Source of the DNA: Paenibacillus pini JCM 16418
GTDB lineage: Bacteria > Bacillota > Bacilli > Paenibacillales > Paenibacillaceae
Assembly (NCBI RefSeq): GCF_000576305.1
Contig: NZ_BAVZ01000002.1
Location: 124,001 to 188,000 of the forward strand
Length of the DNA: 64,000 bases
Direction: 5' to 3'
Part shown: positions 37,782-47,235 of the stretch, one piece after another
Numbering within the stretch: position 1 is the stretch's first letter
Layout of the letters: each line of letters starts with the position of its first letter
Translations under genes and position numbers: made by a program
Notes under the pieces: generated by a model
Database searches by the model: none
The model's input: only the letters and a program-made list of their open reading frames with translations
Told to the model about the DNA's origin: nothing

Positions 37782-39317
37782 ATGGTGCAAGAACTCTTGA
37801 TACATATGGATAAGACATTGAATATACCTTTAAATCGACAAATATATGATCATATTCGCAAAGTAATACTTTCTGGCTCTTTGCAGATCGGAGAAGCCAT
37901 TCCACCAACTAGACAGCTCTCTGAACAGCTTGAAGTTTCAAGGTCTGTCGTTATTCAAGCTTATGAGCAATTACAGGCAGAAGGTTACCTTATTATGAAA
38001 CAAGGCTCAGGGACTTTTGTTGCTGATAATACAGCATTCTATCCCGATGATACTAAGGAAAAGAAATACGGAAATTATTCATATAAAGTGAATCCTATTT
38101 TTAATCGGACGGCTAAGTCAGATAAACCTTCACAAAAAGACATAAATGCTTCCCCTCCAATTTTGTATGATTTCAAGCATGGGCTACCTGCATGGGATGT
38201 CATTCCGATGGATCAATGGCAAAAATCACTTGTTCGTGTATGCCGTAGGGCAACTCCTGAATTATTAGGATATGGCCCTCCAGAAGGTTCACTTGCTCTG
38301 CGTAAGGAGATTGCCCGAATTTTGCGCTCGAGTCGCTCGATTACAGTCGTACCGGAACAAATTGTGATTACGACGGGTGCAACGCAGGCGCTAGACATTT
38401 TAGCCAGGTTAATGGTGAAGCCAGGAGATCAGGTCGTGGTGGAGGATCCGGCACATGGTATTTTGCGAGATATTCTTCAATTTGCTGGAGCGGAAATCAT
38501 CTCAGTTCCTGTTGACCAGCAGGGTATACGTGTTAATCAGATCGATGCGGCAGTGCAGAAGCAAGGGAACCGTCGTTGCCCTATTAAGCTTGCATACGTT
38601 ACACCCTCTCATCAGTTTCCTATGGGCGTAACCTTATCAATGAAGCGCAGAATTGAACTGTTAAATTGGGCGGACAGAGAAGGTTCTTACATTATTGAAG
38701 ATGATTATGATAGCGAGTACCGATACGTAGGACAGAAAATATCAGCACTGGCGGGACTTGATATGGATGAACGAATTATATATGTAGGAAGCTTTAGTAA
38801 AGTTATATTTCCTGCTTTACGCATCGGTTATGCTGTCTTGCCACGTAAGCTGGTTAAGTCCTTTCTTTCTATTAAAAATATTACGGACCGAATGGGCCCC
38901 TCATTAGAACAAGAAGCATTAGCAGATTTCATCCAGCTTGGACATTATGCCAAGCATATTAATCAGATGGGTAAGCTGTATGCAGTCAAGAGAGCGGGTC
39001 TAATTCGTTCTTTAGAGCGCGCATTTGGTAAAAGTGTAAATTATTTCGGTGAAGAGGCAGGGCTACATCTATTAATTGAGATTGATACGGAGGCTAATGA
39101 GGAGTCTATTACTTCTCGTGCATTGGACTATGGGGTCAGAGTGTATCCGGCCGCTAGTTATTATGTCAGAGAAAAACGGGACAAGCCTATGTTTATACTC
39201 GGTTACTCCAACATGTCAGAGGAACAAATGGATGAGGGTATTCAATATTTTGCTCAGGCGATGAATGATTGTGCCAATCGTAAACTGGATACGATTTCAT
39301 CGAGTTCAGTTCATTAA
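37782..39317 (+). CDS. MocR/GabR-type transcription regulator (GntR-aminotransferase fusion)
   Basis: 511 residues: a GntR winged helix at about 10-75 (PLNRQIYDHIRKVILSG, LEVSRSVVIQAYEQLQAEGY) joined by a linker to a class I aminotransferase-like domain with the PLP lysine in YVGSFSKVIFPALRIGY (~341) and upstream YVTPSHQFPMG. MocR proteins use PLP or PLP-amino acid adducts as effectors and control nearby amino acid or vitamin genes. It is the first gene of the same-strand train and ends 48 bases before trpD, so it is a good candidate for pathway-specific control of the operon. ATG 37782 has AGGAGG upstream; an earlier start at 37734 does not. Confidence 0.9.
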   Translation: MVQELLIHMDKTLNIPLNRQIYDHIRKVILSGSLQIGEAIPPTRQLSEQLEVSRSVVIQAYEQLQAEGYLIMKQGSGTFVADNTAFYPDDTKEKKYGNYSYKVNPIFNRTAKSDKPSQKDINASPPILYDFKHGLPAWDVIPMDQWQKSLVRVCRRATPELLGYGPPEGSLALRKEIARILRSSRSITVVPEQIVITTGATQALDILARLMVKPGDQVVVEDPAHGILRDILQFAGAEIISVPVDQQGIRVNQIDAAVQKQGNRRCPIKLAYVTPSHQFPMGVTLSMKRRIELLNWADREGSYIIEDDYDSEYRYVGQKISALAGLDMDERIIYVGSFSKVIFPALRIGYAVLPRKLVKSFLSIKNITDRMGPSLEQEALADFIQLGHYAKHINQMGKLYAVKRAGLIRSLERAFGKSVNYFGEEAGLHLLIEIDTEANEESITSRALDYGVRVYPAASYYVREKRDKPMFILGYSNMSEEQMDEGIQYFAQAMNDCANRKLDTISSSSVH

Positions 39318-39365
39318 CCATGAAAATTTGTATGGATTCTGTAGAACTACGGAGGTGTTGGTGGA

Positions 39366-40415
39366 ATGATCAAGGACATTCTAGTTAAATTACTTGGAAA
39401 AGTGCCTTTAACTGAGCATGAGGCTGAGGGATGTATGAATGACATCCTCTCCGGTGCAGTAGATCCAATCCAAGTGGCTGCTTTTCTAAGCATTACGGAA
39501 GCTAAGGGAACGGAAAAGGAGGAGCTTCTAGGTTATCTAAAGGCAATGTGGGCGAAGATGAATTCCATTTGTGGAGCACCGGATTCGGTTGATATTTGCG
39601 GCACAGGAGGTGACATGCTGGGATCATTTAATATTTCAACTGCTGCTGCTATTACCGCAAGTGCAGCTGGAGCCAAAGTAGCTAAATGTGGAAATCGCTC
39701 ATCTAGCAGTTCATGTGGTAGCGCAGACTTGCTGGAAGGCATGGGTATATGTATTGATCTATCCAAAGAAGAAGCTACGAAATGGCTGCAACATCATGGG
39801 TTTACGTTCTTGTTCACTCCCAATTATCATCCTTCAGTTAGTGCATGGGCTACGCTGAGGCGAGGGCTGGGTTTCAGAACTATTTTTAATATGTTAGGTC
39901 CTTTAGGTAATCCACTTCAGCCAACTAGACGTGTAATGGGTGTTTCGAATCTCTCCCTTGCACCGATGTACGCTGAAATTCTTTCAGCTATAAGTTCGGA
40001 ACATGCTATTGTCGCCCATGGTTTGGATGGAATGGACGAGATTAGCCTATCAGCGCCTACGCTACTCTATGAAATTAAAGGTCAATCTATTAGCAAGAGT
40101 ATATGGGAGCCGGAATCCATTGGACTTCAATACGTCGATATTCAGGACCTTAAGGGAGGTTCGGTAAACGACAATGTTACCATTTTACATCAGTTATTTG
40201 AGGGAGATCATCGAGTGAATGCGATTCGGCAAGTGACCTGTGTCAATGCCGGAGCGGCCCTCATGGTATCAGGTCTTGCAGCTGATCTACGTGAAGGATA
40301 CTGGTTAGCTGAACAGACTATTGCTTCAGGAAAAGCTGGAGATAAATTGCAGGAGCTCATTTCTAGCAGTCACAAATTACGTGAGGAGGTTGTCAATTAT
40401 GTACATGCTCAATGA
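39366..40415 (+). CDS. trpD: anthranilate phosphoribosyltransferase
   Basis: Joins anthranilate and PRPP to phosphoribosyl-anthranilate, the second step of tryptophan synthesis. Family motifs DICGTGGDMLGSFNISTAAA (from residue ~76), KCGNRSSSSSCGSADLLE, and FRTIFNMLGPLGNP. 349 residues, normal. One substitution to note: RSSSSSCG where RSVSSKCG or RSVSSKSG is usual (a Ser replaces the Lys). TrpE/TrpG, which make anthranilate, are not encoded in this window. Overlaps trpC by 17 bases; GGAGGTG precedes the ATG. Confidence 0.95.
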   Translation: MIKDILVKLLGKVPLTEHEAEGCMNDILSGAVDPIQVAAFLSITEAKGTEKEELLGYLKAMWAKMNSICGAPDSVDICGTGGDMLGSFNISTAAAITASAAGAKVAKCGNRSSSSSCGSADLLEGMGICIDLSKEEATKWLQHHGFTFLFTPNYHPSVSAWATLRRGLGFRTIFNMLGPLGNPLQPTRRVMGVSNLSLAPMYAEILSAISSEHAIVAHGLDGMDEISLSAPTLLYEIKGQSISKSIWEPESIGLQYVDIQDLKGGSVNDNVTILHQLFEGDHRVNAIRQVTCVNAGAALMVSGLAADLREGYWLAEQTIASGKAGDKLQELISSSHKLREEVVNYVHAQ

Positions 40416-41208
40416 GATTGTTGCAAACAAACGTATCGAGGTTGAAGAGAAGAAGCGGGTAAGCCCGCTAACGGATTTACAAGGGAAACTAAGAGATGCT
40501 AGACCCGTGCGAGATTTCTATGCTGCGCTACAAATGCCTGGAATTTCTTTAATTGCTGAAATCAAGAAAAAGTCTCCTTCTAAAGGGGAGTTCCCGAACC
40601 AAATTGCAGCAGCCGAGCTTGCTCGTATCTATTCACAGAATGGAGCCCGAGCTATTTCAGTATTAGCAGATGAGAAGTATTTCGGAGGTGGTGCGCATGT
40701 AGTAGAGCGGGTCGCGAACGACCCAGGGGTACATCTACCCGTGATGTATAAAGAATTTATTATTGATCCGTATCAGATTTATGAAGCACGTTCTGTTGGG
40801 GCAGATGCTGTTCTGCTTATTGTTCGCAGTATTGATGATACGGGAAGGCTGTCCGAAATGATTAGCACCGTACATGATCTAGGAATGGAAGCATTGGTTG
40901 AATGTTATACAGCAGAAGAGGCAGCGAAAGCAGTTAAAGCTAATGCGAGGATCATCGGAGTAAATAATAGAGATTTACAGACATTTGAGGTTGATTTGAA
41001 ACGATCTGAAGAAATCAGATCTGTCATTCCGAATACTTCACTTACCGTTAGTGAAAGTGGACTTTCTTCGCCAGCAGATGCACTTGAAGCACAACATAGA
41101 GGGTTTGATGCCATATTGGTTGGTGAGGCCTTACTTAAAGCAGAAGACATTACTCGGCGAATTAGAGAATTTGCTGGACTTGAAGTTATCGAACATCCAA
41201 ATCGGTAG
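40399..41208 (+). CDS. trpC: indole-3-glycerol-phosphate synthase
   Basis: TIM-barrel enzyme closing the indole ring. Motifs LIAEIKKKSPSKG (catalytic Lys), LADEKYFGGG, MYKEFIIDPYQIYEARSVGAD, EALVECYTAEEA, IIGVNNRDLQTFEVDL, SESGLSSPAD. 269 residues from ATG 40399, which has GAGGAGG nine bases upstream and overlaps the end of trpD. All expected active-site segments are present. Confidence 0.95.
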   Translation: MYMLNEIVANKRIEVEEKKRVSPLTDLQGKLRDARPVRDFYAALQMPGISLIAEIKKKSPSKGEFPNQIAAAELARIYSQNGARAISVLADEKYFGGGAHVVERVANDPGVHLPVMYKEFIIDPYQIYEARSVGADAVLLIVRSIDDTGRLSEMISTVHDLGMEALVECYTAEEAAKAVKANARIIGVNNRDLQTFEVDLKRSEEIRSVIPNTSLTVSESGLSSPADALEAQHRGFDAILVGEALLKAEDITRRIREFAGLEVIEHPNR

Positions 41209-41226
41209 AGGGAGGCAGTGAATATT

Positions 41227-42426
41227 ATGGGTGGATTTTTTGGGCAATATGGTGGTGCTTATGTAGCGGAAACGCTGATTCGTAATTTGGAGGAATTAAA
41301 TAAGGAATATGAAAGAATTAAAGATGAACCGGATTTTAGAGAAGAAATCTCTCTTTTATTGAAAAATTTCGTAGGCCGACCCACTCCAATTACGAAACTT
41401 CATCGTTTAACGGCAGATTTAGGCGGAGCCAAAATTTATTTGAAGCGTGAGGATTTAACTCATACCGGAGCTCACAAAATTAATAATGCCTTAGCGCAGG
41501 CAGTTCTAGCCAAACGAATGGGTAAAACTCGGATTGTGGCTGAGACAGGCGCAGGTCAGCACGGCGTTGCTGTCGCAACAGCTTGCAGTCTCATGGGACT
41601 TACTTGTGTCGTGTACATGGGGGCGGTAGATGCTGAGCGTCAAGCACCGAATGTACAACGGATGAAGCTACTTGGAGCTGAGCTTCATTTGGTTCATAGC
41701 GGTCAAAAGACGCTCAAGGATGCCATAAGTGAAGCAATTCGTGATTGGATAACGAATGTAGAAGATACTCATTATTTATTAGGTTCAGCTGTGGGTCCAA
41801 GCCCGTTTCCAGATATGGTTCGTGATTTTCAATCTGTTATCGGAGATGAAGCGAGAGCACAGATATTGGAGGCTGAAGGACGCTTGCCGGATTATGTAAT
41901 TGCCTGCGTAGGAGGAGGAAGCAACTCCATTGGCATGTTTAATGCTTTTCTAGAAGATGCTGAGGTGAAGTTAATCGGTGTTCAAGCCGCAGGAGAAGGA
42001 CTTGAGACGGGCAAACATGCCTCTCCTTTAATCAAGGGAACCCTTGGCGTAATTCAAGGTAGTCTAACCTATATGCTTCAGGATATAGATGGCCAGATTC
42101 TGGAGACGCATAGTATAGCTCCTGGTCTTGATTATCCGGGTGCAGGTCCACAGCATAGTTATCTTAAGGATACGGGCAGAGTTGAATATACCTCTGTAAA
42201 TGACCGTGAAGCACTGTTAGCTTTTGAAATGTTATGTCGCAAGGAAGGTATCCTTCCTGCCTTAGAGTCTTCTCATGCCGTCGCTCATGCACTGAAATTA
42301 ATTCCTTTAATTCCTCAGGGGCAGGAAGCTATCATACTCGTTAATCTTTCCGGCCGGGGAGATAAGGATTTAACGCAGGCCATTGCTGCGCTGGACCAAC
42401 TTAAAGAATTGGAGGTATTACAATGA
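41227..42426 (+). CDS. trpB: tryptophan synthase beta chain
   Basis: PLP enzyme condensing indole and serine. [12 protein letters not shown] near the start, PLP lysine in [10 protein letters not shown] (Lys84), [10 protein letters not shown], the glycine-rich phosphate loop [10 protein letters not shown], and [16 protein letters not shown]. About 399 residues. ATG 41227 is preferred over GTG 41218 because GGGAGG is 10 bases away. Stop overlaps the trpA start (ATGA). Confidence 0.95.
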   Translation: MGGFFGQYGGAYVAETLIRNLEELNKEYERIKDEPDFREEISLLLKNFVGRPTPITKLHRLTADLGGAKIYLKREDLTHTGAHKINNALAQAVLAKRMGKTRIVAETGAGQHGVAVATACSLMGLTCVVYMGAVDAERQAPNVQRMKLLGAELHLVHSGQKTLKDAISEAIRDWITNVEDTHYLLGSAVGPSPFPDMVRDFQSVIGDEARAQILEAEGRLPDYVIACVGGGSNSIGMFNAFLEDAEVKLIGVQAAGEGLETGKHASPLIKGTLGVIQGSLTYMLQDIDGQILETHSIAPGLDYPGAGPQHSYLKDTGRVEYTSVNDREALLAFEMLCRKEGILPALESSHAVAHALKLIPLIPQGQEAIILVNLSGRGDKDLTQAIAALDQLKELEVLQ

Positions 42427-43234
42427 GCCGAATTGATAGCATGTTTGCTCGTTTACGAGAAAAGAGGGAGTGTGCTCTTATTCCTTATATTCCAGTCGGT
42501 TATCCGACAGCTAAAGAATCGGAATCTCTGATCCGTGCGATTGCGGAATCAGGGGCGGACTTGATTGAACTGGGGGTTCCTTATGCTGATCCCTTGGCGG
42601 ATGGACCGACCATTCAGGAAGCAAGTCTCGCAGCCGTTGAGAATGGAATTAATTTGAAATCCTGCTTGTCCATGGTACGAAAGCTACGTGCTTCTGGTTT
42701 AGAAACTCCGATTGTCTTGATGGGATATTGCAACTCTTTCCTAGCTTATGGGTTGGAAAAATTAGCTGAGGAAGCGAAGTTGGCAGGCGTGGACGGATTT
42801 ATTATTCCTGACTTGCCTTCACTATGGCAAAGCCTTGGGTTCAAATTTTCGAATCTAGATCATTACAAGTGATTTTTTTTCTAGCTCCAACGACTAGTGA
42901 GGAACGTGCTTCTGCTGTAGTAGAGCAGGGCAAGGGGTTCTTGTATTGCATATCTGTAGCAGGTGTAACGGGTGAAAGAGAGTCACTACCGGAGGAGCTA
43001 CCCAAGTTTATTAAACAAGCTAGAACGGTTACGTCACTACCTTTAGCTGTAGGCTTCGGTATTTCAAATGAAAAGCATGTACGGGAAGTAAGTGAATATG
43101 CAGACGGTGCTATTGTTGGGAGTGCACTGATTAATGTGATTAAACAAGCTCCCCCTCATGAAATTGAAGCAGAGGTGCGACGTTTCATTCTCAAGATGAA
43201 GCAGGCAACACGTAAAGCAGCAACCCCTATCTAA
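42423..43234 (+). CDS. trpA: tryptophan synthase alpha chain, frameshifted near 42821
   Basis: Cleaves indole-3-glycerol phosphate and channels indole to TrpB. Catalytic Glu and Asp lie in [16 protein letters not shown]; later [19 protein letters not shown], then after the frame change [37 protein letters not shown] and AIVGSALI. The stop at 42872 is explained by one missing base near 42821 (TTCACTATGG), after which [13 protein letters not shown] continues normally. Repaired length about 270 residues, normal. If the break is real, the strain would lack this subunit. Confidence 0.92.
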
Positions 43235-43251
43235 ATAAGAAGGAGAATACG

Positions 43252-43893
43252 ATGGTTCGGATCAAAATATGCGGTTTGACTAGTAAAGAATCAGCATGGG
43301 CTGCCGTGGAAGCGGGAGCGGACGCGGTGGGATTCGTATTTGCGAGTGGTAGACGTAGGGTGAGTCCTGATCATGTTAGAGAGATTATCAGATCCATTCC
43401 TCCTTACGTCACAACGACAGGTGTTTTTGTCGATGCAGATTTGAATGAGTTAAACCATATAGCAGAATATTGTCAGCTTGATGTGCTACAGCTCCATGGC
43501 AACGAATCTCCAGAATATTGTAAATTAGCAGTTCGTCCCATAGTTAAGACATTGCACATTCATGGCGAAGAGCATGATCTAATTGGTGAGATGAATAAAT
43601 ATAAACCTGGAGCTCGCGCAATTTTACTAGATACGTACGTCGCCGGTGAGTCAGGTGGAACAGGTAAAGCTTTCCCATGGGAACATGTTAAAGAATTACA
43701 TTTGAACGCATCGATTATTCTTGCTGGAGGACTTCATTCTGGGAATGTAGCCAGTGCAATTCTCCAAACGAATCCCTTTGCTGTAGATGTCAGTAGTGGA
43801 GTGGAAACTAATGGTGTTAAGGACTCCTTCAAAATGGAGGCATTTGTGAGGGCTGTTAGAGAATGCCACGTTGCACAAAGGTTTTTGATTTAA
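43252..43893 (+). CDS. trpF: phosphoribosylanthranilate isomerase
   Basis: Third tryptophan step, an Amadori rearrangement. Acid/base Cys7 in RIKICGLT and the catalytic Asp in ARAILLDTYV (~126), plus QLHGNESPEYC, GGTGKAF, LAGGLHSGNV and VDVSSGVETNGVKD. 213 residues. Position after trpA instead of between trpC and trpB is unlike the Bacillus order. Only 23 bases separate it from the next, non-trp gene, so both are probably on one transcript. Confidence 0.95.
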   Translation: MVRIKICGLTSKESAWAAVEAGADAVGFVFASGRRRVSPDHVREIIRSIPPYVTTTGVFVDADLNELNHIAEYCQLDVLQLHGNESPEYCKLAVRPIVKTLHIHGEEHDLIGEMNKYKPGARAILLDTYVAGESGGTGKAFPWEHVKELHLNASIILAGGLHSGNVASAILQTNPFAVDVSSGVETNGVKDSFKMEAFVRAVRECHVAQRFLI

Positions 43894-43916
43894 AGCGTAT
43901 GAAGGAGGTTTATCAA

Positions 43917-44971
43917 ATGCTTCAATCATTGATTATTGGATTTGGACGAGCGGGGAAGGGATTACATCATCATTGTCTCCGCAAGGCGTATCAACTAGGT
44001 AGTCATGCAGACCTTTTCAATCCTCATGTAGGTGTGGTTGATCCTAAATTTGCGGAAATAGGCTCATCCCAGCCTAATGTAACGAGTTTTTCACATATGG
44101 ATGAAGTGCAGGGATTCGAGCCAGCGAATACGGTGGTGCATATCTGTACACCTCCGGAACTTCACACCAACGCGCTGCTTGAGGTCGTTCAGCGGGGTTA
44201 TCGCATGATTATTATGGAAAAGCCGCTGACTACAACGGAGAAAGAGTTAGAAGTAATACGAGATATTCAGAATATCTATCGCTGTGAAATTTTGGTGGTC
44301 GCTAATTGGTTATCTAGTTCACTAACGCGCAGCATCCATGCTCTGATTAAATCGGGTATTTATGGGTCTCTCCGTTTTATAACGGCAGAACAGAATAAAT
44401 CACGATTATCACGTACTTTGGCGAATCCAAGCCATCATAATGCCTTTGATGTTGAAATTCCTCATCTCGTTGCCCTAGCTTTATTACTTGGCGGTAAAAA
44501 TGCACAAGTTGTTCAATCAGAGGTCCGGGATATGAGAATAGGTGAGCATGTTATTCCGAATATGGGCATGGCTACCTTGACATTACATCAGGATGACGCT
44601 TAGTCTCTAGACTGAGTTCGAACTTGGCCACGCCGATCCGGAAGCGAAGAATTCAATTGAATTTTGATAGCCATGTCGTGTTTGGTTATTATCCTTCTGC
44701 ACAGGACGACAGTCATTCTTGGCTTGAAATCTGTGATGGTAATGGCCATGTAATTGAAGAAAAGATTCTATATGATGATCCGCTATCTGCCGTATTTATC
44801 GAGTATTATCAGTATTTTCTTGGTGTTGGCGAGAAGCCCGTCAGTGATCTCGATTTCAATTCGAGAGTGGTGACGACGATTAGTCAGGCGAAGAGAAAGT
44901 GTGGTTTATTGACACCAGAAGCAGCGTTGTCTGATGATAATCTGGCCTATTCTATGGCTAATATGGGGTGA
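43917..44971 (+). CDS. Gfo/Idh/MocA family oxidoreductase 1, frameshifted near 44603
   Basis: NAD(P)-dependent dehydrogenase acting on sugars, inositols or amino sugars. Rossmann motif IIGFGRAGKG, then VVHICTPPELH and MEKPLTTTEKE (Lys of the EKP motif). The stop at 44601-44603 is a one-base loss (GACGCTTAG); adding a base continues as LVSRLSSNLATPIRKRRIQL to the stop at 44971, about 351 residues. GGAGG precedes ATG 43917. First non-trp gene of the cluster and 4 bases from an aminotransferase gene, suggesting that it oxidises a hydroxyl to the ketone which the aminotransferase then aminates. Confidence 0.88.
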
Positions 44972-44975
44972 GCAT

Positions 44976-46127
44976 ATGAGTGTAGCTTTTTTCTCAGGGG
45001 CTAAATCTTTTAAGCAGCAATGGCCTCTTATTTCGGCAAGACTGGATCAAGTCATTGATGATGGCAAATTTACAAATGGTCCTGCGGTTCAGGAACTGGA
45101 GCAGAAATTAGAAGTGTTTACAGGTGCAAAGCATTGTATAGCTGTTGGAAATGCTACCGACGCTTTGATTATTATGCTTCGCGCGGCAGGTATTGGTGCT
45201 GGAGACGAAGTGATTGTTCCGTGTTATTCCTTCTTTGCTTCCGCATCAAGTATTGCGCATGTCGGAGCTATACCTGTTTTCTGTGATATTGAAGAAGGTA
45301 CTTACATGATCGATGTGAAACAAATAGAACAATGTATTACCGATCGGACGAAGGCGATTATGCCCGTGCATTTGTTCACTCAGATGGCGGATATGACGGC
45401 GATTCGAGAAATTGCAGAACAGCATCAATTACTGGTGCTGGAGGATAGTGCCGAGGCAATTAGTATGTTCCATAACGGAAAACATGCGGGGCTACTCGGT
45501 AATGCGGGTGTTATTTCCTTTTTTCCGACAAAAACACTAGGAGCTATCGGAGATGCTGGACTCATTTTAACAGATGATGACACAATAGCAATGGAGGCAC
45601 GTCGTTTACGTATTCATGGACAGGATGAGGGTATTCCTTATATTCACCAAACCGTTGGTTACAACAGCAAGATGGACGATATTCAGGCAACCATTTTATT
45701 AGTTCGACTTGAATTTCTTCAGCGGGAAATTGCCCGTCGTGCTTATCTAGCAGCTTGCTACAACCGGGAACTTGCGGATATTAAAGAAGTGTTTACCCCT
45801 ATGATTAAAAAGCATGCGGATGACGCAACAAATGCTGTGTACTATGTTTACCTCATAGAAACAGATGAACGGGACAATCTGGTTGCCCATTTAAGTCTCC
45901 ATGAAATAGGAACTGAAGTGTATTATCCATATCCACTTCATTTGCAGCCATGCTTCAAACATCTTGGTTATCAGACGGGGGATATGCCTCGCGCGGAGCT
46001 GGCTGCGCGCAGAGCTGTAGGTCTACCGATGTATCCAGATATGACGGAAGAGCAGGTAACCCTAGTATGTGAGCAGATCCGTAGCTTTTTCGGAAAGGGG
46101 AATGAGCATGAACGTTCCATTCTTTAA
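44976..46127 (+). CDS. DegT/DnrJ/EryC1 aminotransferase 1
   Basis: PLP-dependent sugar/cyclitol aminotransferase. Typical elements: FTNGPAVQELEQKL, VGNATDALIIMLRAAGI, DEVIVPCYSFFASASSI, PVHLFTQMAD, LEDSAEA, and the PLP lysine Lys186 in SFFPTKTLGAIGDAG; GYNSKMDDIQA follows. 383 residues. It closely resembles the next gene product, suggesting duplication, but the two differ along their length and both keep the lysine. The keto substrate is unknown. Overlaps the next gene by 20 bases. Confidence 0.92.
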   Translation: MSVAFFSGAKSFKQQWPLISARLDQVIDDGKFTNGPAVQELEQKLEVFTGAKHCIAVGNATDALIIMLRAAGIGAGDEVIVPCYSFFASASSIAHVGAIPVFCDIEEGTYMIDVKQIEQCITDRTKAIMPVHLFTQMADMTAIREIAEQHQLLVLEDSAEAISMFHNGKHAGLLGNAGVISFFPTKTLGAIGDAGLILTDDDTIAMEARRLRIHGQDEGIPYIHQTVGYNSKMDDIQATILLVRLEFLQREIARRAYLAACYNRELADIKEVFTPMIKKHADDATNAVYYVYLIETDERDNLVAHLSLHEIGTEVYYPYPLHLQPCFKHLGYQTGDMPRAELAARRAVGLPMYPDMTEEQVTLVCEQIRSFFGKGNEHERSIL

Positions 46128-47235
46128 TTATGCGAGCCGGTATGCAGAGGATCGAGAAAAGATCAAGGACATCGTATATCAAGTTGGTATTTCAGATAAC
46201 TTTATTCTGAAAGAGCGAGTCGTGGAGTTAGAGGATGCGATCCGGCAATATACGGGTGCAAAACATGTAATCGCTGTTGCTAATGGTACAACCGCGCTTA
46301 CGATTCTTCTTCAAGCGATGGGGGTTGGGCCAGGAGTCGATGTTCTTACACCGGCATTCTCATTTATTTCCACAGCAAGTACGATCGCGCTGCTTGGGGG
46401 CACGCCTGTTTTTGTAGATGTAGATCCTCTGACGGGTATGATGGACCCCAACGACTTGGAGAGAAAAGTGACTCCCGCAAGTAAGGTTGTGATTCCTACA
46501 CATTTGTTTTCAGTTATGGCAGATATGGAATCGATTCATGAAATAGCACAGAAGCACAACCTAGTCGTGCTGGAAGACAGCGCTGTAGCGCTCGGAGCCC
46601 GTCAGCAGGGAGCCATCGCCGGAATTATGGGGAATGCCGGTCTCTATTCTTTCTTTCCCGCGAAGCCACTCGGCGGAATTGGAGACGGTGCGGTTATTGT
46701 CACTAACGATGATGAGCTGGGGCGGATCAGCCGCATGCTTCGTAATCACGGTCAGGATGGCATTACACGTTTCTATCATCATTTACTTGGATATAACAAC
46801 CGGATGGACGAGACTGCGGCTAGTTATTTATTACATAAGCTGCGGCGATTTGATGATTTGCTGAATAAGCGGCGTGAGATAGCCGGACTTTATAATGAAG
46901 CATTCAAGCATTTGGCGCCTATGATTCAGGTGGTGACCGATGCTCATGAAGAGCGTGTGTATTACACCTATGTGATACAGGCTGAGAGACGAGATGAGCT
47001 AAAGGAGTTTCTAGAGTCGCGTGGCATTGAAACGCAAATTTATTATCCTACAGCTTTACCACTTCAGCCTGCATTTGCTTATTTAGGACATCAGGCGGGA
47101 GACTTTCCGAATGCGGAAGCTATTACAGGTAGATCGCTTGCTCTGCCGCTGTATGCAGAGATGCCGAGTGAGCATGTGCAGCAAGTGATTATAGCGGTTG
47201 TAGATTTCTACGCTAGGGTGAATGTTCATGCTTAA
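46108..47235 (+). CDS. DegT/DnrJ/EryC1 aminotransferase 2
   Basis: Second tandem DegT enzyme, 375 residues: DNFILKERVVELEDAIRQYT, VANGTTALTILLQAMGV, DVLTPAFSFISTASTIALL, LEDSAVALG, Lys186 in SFFPAKPLGGIGDG, GYNNRMDETAA. Two DegT enzymes beside two Gfo/Idh dehydrogenases point to two separate oxidise-then-aminate steps, hence a diamino product, or to a heteromer. Start 46108 has AAGGGG seven bases upstream; ATG 46102 is too close to it. Confidence 0.92.
   Translation: MNVPFFNYASRYAEDREKIKDIVYQVGISDNFILKERVVELEDAIRQYTGAKHVIAVANGTTALTILLQAMGVGPGVDVLTPAFSFISTASTIALLGGTPVFVDVDPLTGMMDPNDLERKVTPASKVVIPTHLFSVMADMESIHEIAQKHNLVVLEDSAVALGARQQGAIAGIMGNAGLYSFFPAKPLGGIGDGAVIVTNDDELGRISRMLRNHGQDGITRFYHHLLGYNNRMDETAASYLLHKLRRFDDLLNKRREIAGLYNEAFKHLAPMIQVVTDAHEERVYYTYVIQAERRDELKEFLESRGIETQIYYPTALPLQPAFAYLGHQAGDFPNAEAITGRSLALPLYAEMPSEHVQQVIIAVVDFYARVNVHA

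Noticed and set aside
39318-39365. T-box or TRAP control of the trp genes
   Set aside because: The 48-base gap is too short for a T-box and contains no GAG/TAG repeats or terminator.
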